This document shows positions 42,566 through 49,444 of a stretch of DNA of 49,444 nt, one piece after another. The position numbers were made by a program, and so were the translations under genes. Numbering within the stretch: position 1 is the first letter of the stretch; the number at the start of each line of letters is the position of its first letter. The DNA is taken from assembly GCA_032718475.1 (NCBI GenBank), contig JAUCBJ010002553.1, positions 1-49,444 on the forward strand, read 5' to 3'. The DNA comes from Nemertoderma westbladi. Taxonomy: Eukaryota; Xenacoelomorpha; Nemertodermatida; Nemertodermatidae. The notes below the pieces were generated by a model, which worked only from the letters and a program-made list of their open reading frames with translations, had not been told where the DNA came from and did not search any database.

Positions 42566-44070
42566 TGTAAAAGCTTTTGTGGGATAACTGATACGTTTGC
42601 CTTTGCTGGCCAGTTCCCCCCCGGTCGCTAGAATACTCTCAAAGGGATTTATAACTAAAATAGTGCAAGCTACCAGCTTATTGGCTGATGTGCTGTGTGG
42701 AGATATCTGGGCTCAGTTTAATCGGCCAACCAGTGTAGGGAGGTTGCCTAAGCCTTGCTGTCCGTGTCGGCCAATAGAATTTGCGTGGGCGTTGATTTCG
42801 ACCTATCCCAGCGCTACTGAACTGAATTTCCTATCTCACTGCTCATCCTCTGTGTTGGACGGGAGCTTCGGGGAATAAGAGTTTTTGGTATACTCGTATA
42901 GTAGTAGTAGTCATATGATTTTATATGATTCTGTTGTTGTGTTCCCATTTTCGCCATAACACCGGCTTTTGGGAAGAACTCTAGTAAAACTGCTTAAATT
43001 ATCGAAAGTATAAACTGTTACCTAACTAACTACTCACTTACTTAATTAATCAATCTTAACTCACTATTAATCATATTGTTTGTACTGTTATTTACCGTCA
43101 GTTATTAATTGTACCTATTTGTTGATGGAAATATTGCTCTTTGGATAATACGGATAAATCACCCAAATTTCCCAATTTTCTTGATACACTACAGGTTAGA
43201 GAGACAGGCTATATATAACAATTGCGATTTATATTAATGTGGTGTGTATTGAATCTAATGTTATTTAGTAGACCCTACATGAGTCAATTGCTGCTCTCTT
43301 TATGTGTGATCAAATATACTGACGGTCGGCAGAATAGGGTGTATGATTGTGATTGGTAACAAAGTATTTCCTAAAGAATACGCTTTATACTTTAATCATA
43401 AGCGGTATCGTTGCGTTTTAGTATAAGTCTTAGTTCTGTTTAAATAGATAGAGCGCCACGTCCTAAAGGAACTGTTAATATTTCCCGAAAGCCAATAATA
43501 TCTGTCAGGAATTAATTATTAACGATCTATCGAATAATACAGTAAGTTTACGCTGCAACCTTACACTGCAATAATAAAATTTAAGCATCCGAATTCAGCC
43601 TCCCGGGTGTAGATCCATCGGGTGAATGATCGCGCATGGGCTGACTTCGGCTAATGTTTTGCGTATTAGCATAAAATATTGTCGTATGCTAAAGGTGTTT
43701 TAATTAACTAAAAGACATATAAATTTTGGCAGGTTAAACTGCTAAAGGTCTTCAAAAGCGCGAACAGTAAAAGTTTATAATCTTATTGCAGTAGGCAATA
43801 AGGTTGCAAAATACCGTAGTGACTGGTAAAACTGAACCGGTACTTCTGTAGGTCAGTAGGCCTAACTGTCATCACCGGTACCGGTACTGCTGTACAAGTA
43901 CATTTAGTATTATTCGATTTTGATTATTGTATACCGGTAGGCTGTTTAAGAGATTAGGGACTGTACACCCCTTGTTTCTTTTGGAGCTTACTTATTTCTG
44001 TCGGTTTTATTTCCTAGTAAGTTAATATTGAGCTGAAGACGTGTAAGTCTGCTCAGATTGTGCAAGTAAT
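42566..44070. other. Intergenic, no gene seen
   Basis: The 93-codon frame at 42597-42878 has no recognisable domain. TACCGGTAC palindromes cluster at 43855-43940. The BEL/Pao 5' LTR may begin in this stretch or just after it, but its start cannot be placed without the 3' LTR. Confidence 0.4.
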
Positions 44071-44645
44071 TGTAGGCTGAACTGCTGTCTGACTGTGTTG
44101 AGTTTGGAGAGATTACGGCGTGTGTAGAGTTTGTCTGATAAAGTGCCGTTAGTAAGTTGGGGCAGCCATATGCGGTAAGGTCAATCCCCTCTTAAAGAAT
44201 AAGTCGTACTACCGTGTTAGAACGCATACTAACTAACAGTTTCAGAGTCTGCATATACTGTAGTTTATTTAGGCTTGATCGTAGTCTGCCAGTGTTTTAG
44301 TCTGTGTTTGTTTGTGTGGTCTGTTCAGGTACCGTAATAGTTATTACTCAAATATTTTGTAGGCTAGATTGTTGTCTAGCTATTCTTAGGCCTGAAGGGA
44401 TTGCTGCGTGTGTAGAGTTGGTCTGATAAAGTGCCGTTAGTAAGTTGGGGCAGCCATATGCGGTAAGGTCAATCCCCTCTTAAAGAGTAAGTCGTACTAC
44501 CGTGTTAGAACGCATACTAACTAACAGTTTCAGAATCTGCACATACTGTAGTTTGTTTAGGCTTGATAGTAGTCTGCCAGCGTTTAGTTTGTATTTTGTT
44601 TGAGTATTCTGTACGGGTAGCGTAATATTTATTATTCAGAGTTTA
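44071..44645. repeat. 288-bp tandem duplication upstream of BEL/Pao gag
   Basis: Two direct copies (44071-44358 and 44359-44645) share long identical blocks such as GTGCCGTTAGTAAGTTGGGG and CATATGCGGTAAGGTCAATC. The middle is nearly identical and the edges diverged. It may be an enhancer-like duplication inside the element's LTR or leader. Confidence 0.85.
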
Positions 44646-45295
44646 TGCGATTATTCGCAACATTCATGTCCCCAAGTTTATTCCTACAGTAATTGTGCTT
44701 GTTATACATACCGTTATAGTTAAACTAACCCCGGTACTACATCAGGGCTGCTCGGCGTAGGTAAAGACTGGAGATTTTGTGCTTCGGTCACTCCAGCAGA
44801 TGCCGTGGTTCTTTTAACTGTTCAAGTATATTTAACTACTGATTATTTGTTATACCGGTACTTGTACCTAATTTAGGGTTTAGTGTACAGTGCTTTCCGA
44901 AGTAATTAGTGTAGGCAGTATATTTGTGTTGTACAGTGGTTGATAGGCACATTCGTTAGCTCTATTAGCTTCTGGGAAGGAACAATCCGTGATACATAAC
45001 GTAGTACCTATAGCGATACGGTTATAGGTCGTCAGGCGGTGGTATTTTCCTATCTGGACAGTACAATATATTTACTACTACTTATTATTTCAAATACCGT
45101 AGTACCCTGTCCGTTGTAATAACCAGAATTCTAACCCTTTGTTAGGCTGGTTTGTAGACTTCCTGTAAAATTACCCTAAAAATTTCGTACGTAATATTTT
45201 GTTGTGTTTAATTAGAGAATTAATCTCACCCATATAGTAAGTAATTTGTAGTATTAAGTAACTTAGGTAAATTAGAATTATCAGTTTTAGTGTCA

Positions 45296-45301
45296 AATAA
45301 A
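45296..45301 (+). terminator. Possible LTR poly(A) signal
   Basis: AATAAA in TGTCAAATAAATAGCACTTC, followed by AGCGCACAGCTTCTGTG. In an LTR retrotransposon this would suit the R/U5 part of the 5' LTR about 650 bp before gag. This is a weak call without the second LTR. Confidence 0.35.
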
Positions 45302-45952
45302 TAGCACTTCACTGAGAGCGCACAGCTTCTGTGTAGTGACTCCCCCAGAAATAATAACATTTATTTCAAATATTGACAAAAAACACATTTAAACGGGTAT
45401 ATAAATATTATAAATCAACTCAAACGATTTATAAATAGTAGGCCTGCCATACAACAACTAGGTCTCAATATCAGTTGGACTACTGCTTAAATAACGGTAA
45501 TAAAGTAAGTTAAAGTAACCAAGTAACCCTAAAATATTCAGAAATTCAATTATTCTAAAAATAATTGACATACCGGTACTTACAATAGGCTTATTATATT
45601 TATTTCTATAAATTTGAGCTGAAATCATACCGGTACTCTGTAATTAATTCTAGTCCAGAATTATACTTATATACTATAAGTGTAAGCTGTATACCGGTGT
45701 TCACTATAGGCCTACTATATATATATATATATATTTGTGCTAAAATTATATACCGGTACTCTGTGACAAATCCAGTCTGTAATAATACTTATATATATTA
45801 TAAGCATACCGGTATTCTAATATATTGTATATATATCACGTTACACTGAGTAACGGTACCGGTAATAAATCGCTAGGCTTGCGGTCATACTGAATTACCA
45901 GACTTGCTTTAACTGAAACTATAGTAGTAGGCATTCAACTGTATAGCTAAAC

Positions 45953-48900
45953 ATGTCTGACACTCAGCAAAACCTGTCAGACAGTCTGATTGATACAACT
46001 ATCTGTGACTCAGATAGGAGTGTGGAGCGATTAAGAAAGGAGTTCGGCTCACCTCCTACTGCAAAAAAGGTCATCCCTCCAGTAGTATCAGACCCTAGGC
46101 TAGTCCACCATAGGTCCATCATAGGCACTCGGGCACAGGTCAAACGGAACCAAGAGGCAGCTGTCCTATCGCAGCAACATCTTGGTCAAGAACCTACTTC
46201 CCGGCGACCCGATAGCTCCAGCAGTTCGGATACTGTAGAGCTGACCCCCGAACGCGGAGTGCAGATGGCTGCTACAGTCTACTCGGACCCCCTTCTTACC
46301 CTTCCTGCTGCAGTGCTAACTACTATATTCATTGCGGTGGAAGAACATCAAGCCGACTGGGCGAGGAATAAGCGAGCGACCCAAGATAATTACGCGGGAT
46401 ACGCCAGGGAAGAATTGATGTCTGTTGTCGAGTCACAATGGAACTTTCCCGGACTCGGACTCCCGTTGGATCTGTCCGAGGCTACTTGGGAAGATATACA
46501 CAGGATGGGAGTGACCAAAGATACAACGGATCCAGCTGTTTGGAAGAGGTCGGCAGCAGGATATGTGCAGGGATTCTTCGGCTCCTTGGAGCGATTGGAA
46601 GAACAACTGTTTCGACAACTTCAAGGACTTCAAGAGCAGAAAGAGCTGCTATACCAAGTACGCGAAAGAACCCTACGCATTCGACTAATCCTCTCAGCCT
46701 TTGAGGAAACTTCCAAAAGAAGACAGGACACGTCGCTGCAGGTTGCTGTCAAAACTTGGCTACATCGGGTAGATCTCAAAGTACAGGAAACGGCCCAGTG
46801 GAAATCCCAGCTGGCAGAGAGATCAACCTATGAAGAACCAACTGATGTCACCCTTTCTCAAGCGGAAAGCGAAGAGGCCGCCGAGAAACCGCGAACTAGA
46901 GACGCTATCGACATTTATTTGTCCGACTATCAGCGATTCCTAGGAGACGAAGAGTTGAGGAGACGGCTGTCTGGACTTTCCCCTAATAGTGAAGGAACCA
47001 AGCTTGTATTGGACTCAATCAATGCCGAAATGTTAGCTGCAAACCAAGCTGAATGTGATGAAAAACTCCGTCTCACTAGAGTCCGAGAAGAACAAATAAA
47101 GAAAAGAAGGATAGAGGAACAAAAGGCGGCGGCTATGGCAGATGCAGAAGCAGAAAGAAAAGCAGCAAAGGCGGCGGCTATGGCAGATGCAGAAGCAGAA
47201 AGAAAAGCAGCAAAGGCGGCGGCTATGGCAGATGCAGAAGCAGAAAGAAAGGCAGCGGCGGCAGATGCAGAAGCAGAAAGAAAAGCAGCAAAGGCAGTGG
47301 CAGAAGCAGAAAGGAGAGCATCTGAGCAGACTACCCAACTGGAGTTGGAAAATCTGCAAGAGACACAAGACAGTATAAATAAACAGTTTACTGCTAATCA
47401 AATGCAGATGATGAGAAAATCTACTCCCAAGCGCCAGGGATACACATCCTCGGAGGAAGGCGAGACCACCGATCCTGAAGGCGGAGGAAATAGATCTCAT
47501 CTAAGTAGGCGTAGAAAAACATATTACCGTCGCAAATTGCCTGATTTGCCCCCAGCTGTTAAAAGACAGCTAACTAGCACAGACTTAGGTAGTGCAGAAC
47601 CCATAGAACAATTTATCCAGGTCAAAAGACTCCCTACTATAGTCGATGAACCTGAAATAATTAGGCCTGTTGTTCCCAAAGTCACTTCTGTGCTAGAGAC
47701 CCCTACACTTCCAGAGCTTAACTCTAAATTCCCTTTACATAGTACTACACTGCCTGTACCCGGTGGAACAGTCCAAGAGAATACCCCTGTCCAGATAGCA
47801 GAGAGAGAAATCAATAATTTGTCTCCCGTCGTCCCGCGTCAGCCCGCTACTATGTTGGCGACTCCCGCTTCGGCGGTTGAGTGGGTGGAAGAGGGACGGC
47901 GGGGGATGAATCTCCTGCTGGGACAGATGCAGGAGACTGTCCACCAACTTAAGGGAACAGTGAGGGAAGGTAGAGCAGAGTTGCAAGAAGTGCAGCAAAG
48001 TATCGCACTAGAACGCGACAAATTAGTCAATATCCAAAAGGGCATACCAATACCCCCTGTAACATTGTGTCAACCTGTTAGGTCTGAAGTATTACATGCG
48101 CAAGGTGTGGAGCCTACACGCATCTATACTGCTAGTGAAGTTGAAACTCCTATAACAAACCCTATTAAGGGTGATTATAGACCTGTTATTAATGATATTC
48201 CCTATAGACCTGATAATGATCCGAGAAATTTATATACCGATAATTCGATATTAAATAACACGATGGCCCAAGAAAGCTTTACGCGTCAGATGGCTAGAAC
48301 AGAAGCCCGCCAAGCGGTCAAAGTGGGAGAGATCGTCAAATTCAATGGAGACGAAATGAAATGGTTACCTTTCAACGAATATTACAAAGATAGCATACAG
48401 AACTCTGTACTATCTAACGGAGAGAAACTTAGATTCCTCATCAAGTGTTTGGAAGGACCTCCCAAGTTAATGGCGTTAAAGTTTATTGGACATCCAGAAG
48501 GATTAAGACAAGTTTGGGATACATTAAACATCAGGTATGGTAATAAGGATAACATAGCTAAGTATTTGTATGCAAAATTAGTAGCCCCCCGACACTTCCT
48601 TAGTAGTGGGATTATAGAGTTTTCCGATGAAATTCAAGAGATCTGTAGACAACTGGACTGGTTAGGTAAGTCGCACGAATACCAGAGTTCCATGGTTATT
48701 AGAGCCGTAGTCTCTACTTTACCAAAGGGTGGAGTATGTACACGCTGGGACAAGAAAGTGTTGTACATGAATGAACAACAACGACGAAGTCCTACCATGG
48801 CTGATCTCATGTCTTTCTTAGATGGTGAAGTCAAACTACAACTCATCAAGCAGTCCAGAGAGAAAACATCGGAAAATAAGGTAAGTGAGAAACCCACTTC

Positions 48901-49444
48901 TAGGAGAAGAGTAACACCGGTGTGTTACACTGACGACGGCGAAAGCCAAGCTTCCCAAGAAGAGGACAGCGGGAAAGATACAGACCGATCGTATTATGTT
49001 GACAAAACCTCCAAGGACGTAAGTAAATACAAAGCTCGAACCAATAATAGGAGAGAACAAGTTACTAAGACCCCTCCTCAGTCTCCTAGCAGAATGCGCG
49101 GAAGAAAGCCCGAAGAAAGAACGAGAGTGCATCAGACTACCCAAGGTAAAGTAAGTAACATAAAACCTAACTGTGCGCTGTGCGACGGGACCCACCGTTT
49201 GAGTGCGTGTGCGGAATTTCTAAAGAAATCCCTTGTAGACAGACGTACAGTTGTGTGGGACAAGCGGTTATGCTATAATTGCCTCAGACCAGGACACCAA
49301 CGGCGAACCTGTTACTCCGACATAAAGTGTGAAAAGTGTGGTGCGAAACATCACATCTTGTTACATAGTGAGTTCGAACGAGATAAACAGAGTCAGGTAA
49401 GTGAGCCCGAACTACATGTCCAATTTAGTGACGTAAATGACACG
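45953..49444 (+). CDS. BEL/Pao Gag (Gag-Pol) open frame, runs off the window
   Basis: 1164 codons without a stop from ATG at 45953 to the last base, so the 3' end is missing. Gag packages the element's RNA into particles. The first 390 or so residues are unfamiliar and contain WKR, WNFPGLGLPLDLSEATW and many charged helices. Residues about 390-455 are a coiled-coil of AMADAEAERKAAK repeats (54-bp units, 47119-47310). A long linker is followed at about 785-960 by the DUF1759-type Gag region (FNGDEMKWLPFNEYY, LSNGEKLRFLIKCLEGPP, LNIRYGNKDNIAKYL). From about 1063 comes the BEL/Pao zinc set: CALCDGTHRLSAC, the knuckle LCYNCLRPGHQRRTC, and CEKCGAKHHILLH. A protease and reverse transcriptase should follow. 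The N-terminal extension is long for this family. Confidence 0.9.
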   Translation, partial: MSDTQQNLSDSLIDTTICDSDRSVERLRKEFGSPPTAKKVIPPVVSDPRLVHHRSIIGTRAQVKRNQEAAVLSQQHLGQEPTSRRPDSSSSSDTVELTPERGVQMAATVYSDPLLTLPAAVLTTIFIAVEEHQADWARNKRATQDNYAGYAREELMSVVESQWNFPGLGLPLDLSEATWEDIHRMGVTKDTTDPAVWKRSAAGYVQGFFGSLERLEEQLFRQLQGLQEQKELLYQVRERTLRIRLILSAFEETSKRRQDTSLQVAVKTWLHRVDLKVQETAQWKSQLAERSTYEEPTDVTLSQAESEEAAEKPRTRDAIDIYLSDYQRFLGDEELRRRLSGLSPNSEGTKLVLDSINAEMLAANQAECDEKLRLTRVREEQIKKRRIEEQKAAAMADAEAERKAAKAAAMADAEAERKAAKAAAMADAEAERKAAAADAEAERKAAKAVAEAERRASEQTTQLELENLQETQDSINKQFTANQMQMMRKSTPKRQGYTSSEEGETTDPEGGGNRSHLSRRRKTYYRRKLPDLPPAVKRQLTSTDLGSAEPIEQFIQVKRLPTIVDEPEIIRPVVPKVTSVLETPTLPELNSKFPLHSTTLPVPGGTVQENTPVQIAEREINNLSPVVPRQPATMLATPASAVEWVEEGRRGMNLLLGQMQETVHQLKGTVREGRAELQEVQQSIALERDKLVNIQKGIPIPPVTLCQPVRSEVLHAQGVEPTRIYTASEVETPITNPIKGDYRPVINDIPYRPDNDPRNLYTDNSILNNTMAQESFTRQMARTEARQAVKVGEIVKFNGDEMKWLPFNEYYKDSIQNSVLSNGEKLRFLIKCLEGPPKLMALKFIGHPEGLRQVWDTLNIRYGNKDNIAKYLYAKLVAPRHFLSSGIIEFSDEIQEICRQLDWLGKSHEYQSSMVIRAVVSTLPKGGVCTRWDKKVLYMNEQQRRSPTMADLMSFLDGEVKLQLIKQSREKTSENKVSEKPTSRRRVTPVCYTDDGESQASQEEDSGKDTDRSYYVDKTSKDVSKYKARTNNRREQVTKTPPQSPSRMRGRKPEERTRVHQTTQGKVSNIKPNCALCDGTHRLSACAEFLKKSLVDRRTVVWDKRLCYNCLRPGHQRRTCYSDIKCEKCGAKHHILLHSEFERDKQSQVSEPELHVQFSDVNDT

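Larger units (their letters stand above)
43940..49444 (+). mobile_element. BEL/Pao LTR retrotransposon, 5' part, cut by right edge
   Basis: Identified from its Gag (DUF1759-type region and CCHC knuckle set). The pol domains and 3' LTR lie outside the window. The 5' limit is not determined; the leader or LTR includes the 288-bp duplication and an AT-rich stretch with many TACCGGTA palindromes (45560-45870). The intact frame suggests a young copy. Confidence 0.7.

Noticed and set aside
42597-42878. 93-codon frame next to the HINE array
   Set aside because: No recognisable family or coding signature; probably fortuitous.
47033-47500. 155-codon minus-strand Cys/Phe-rich frame
   Set aside because: Antisense of the Gag coiled-coil repeats; the plus strand carries the continuous Gag frame.

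Overview
This is animal (metazoan) nuclear DNA. Two single-copy host genes can be recognised, arfaptin (ARFIP, minus strand, 6784-7791) and nucleoporin NUP188 (plus strand, 20587-25428). A C2H2 zinc-finger gene (minus strand, 33792-35060) is the third clear gene. The rest is AT-rich intergenic DNA filled with animal-type repeats: a full-length CR1-like LINE, older LINE pieces, a tRNA-derived SINE, several non-autonomous DNA elements, a cluster of Helitron-variant repeats, and the 5' part of a BEL/Pao LTR retrotransposon that runs off the right edge. The species cannot be fixed from the sequence. A marine invertebrate is my guess and no more. Both host genes are uninterrupted single exons and are clearly more GC-rich than their surroundings.

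Layout. 1-6.8 kb: a 36-37-bp minisatellite at the left edge, a 42-bp minisatellite (950-1666) carrying one AP-1-type TGACTCA per unit, and three copies of a dispersed repeat, one lying between long poly-G and poly-C tracts. 6.8-8.4 kb: arfaptin and its low-complexity upstream DNA. 8.9-14.4 kb: a dense repeat zone with a decayed LINE, a SINE, a fold-back structure, a 1147-bp inverted-repeat element packed with TACGCGTA palindromes and flanked by an 8-bp target duplication, a diverged satellite carrying five CTCF-like sites in one orientation, and a hairpin/MITE. 14.5-19.05 kb: a LINE with intact ORF1 and ORF2. ORF2 has no usable AUG and sits in the -1 frame behind two canonical slippery heptamers. 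19.6-20.4 kb: an 800-bp hAT-type MITE ending about 180 bp before the NUP188 start codon. 20.6-25.6 kb: NUP188, containing two in-frame coding minisatellites.

25.9-33 kb: repeats, including one complete and one truncated copy of a Helitron-variant element (HINE-like), a piece of LINE reverse transcriptase, a 161-bp direct/inverted repeat cluster and a 747-bp MITE. 33.2-35.1 kb: a zinc-finger gene with ten intact fingers, followed by a frameshifted tail of further fingers. 36.2-42.6 kb: four HINE-like units in near-tandem order, two of them fused head to tail. 44-49.4 kb: a 288-bp tandem duplication and then a BEL/Pao element whose Gag frame (at least 1164 codons) is still open at the window end.

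The host genes show no functional link to each other: arfaptin acts at the trans-Golgi, NUP188 in the nuclear pore, and the zinc-finger protein presumably binds DNA. The most unusual material is in the mobile DNA: a candidate frameshift-expressed LINE, two short DNA elements whose ends are built from short GC-rich repeats, and the Helitron-variant array.
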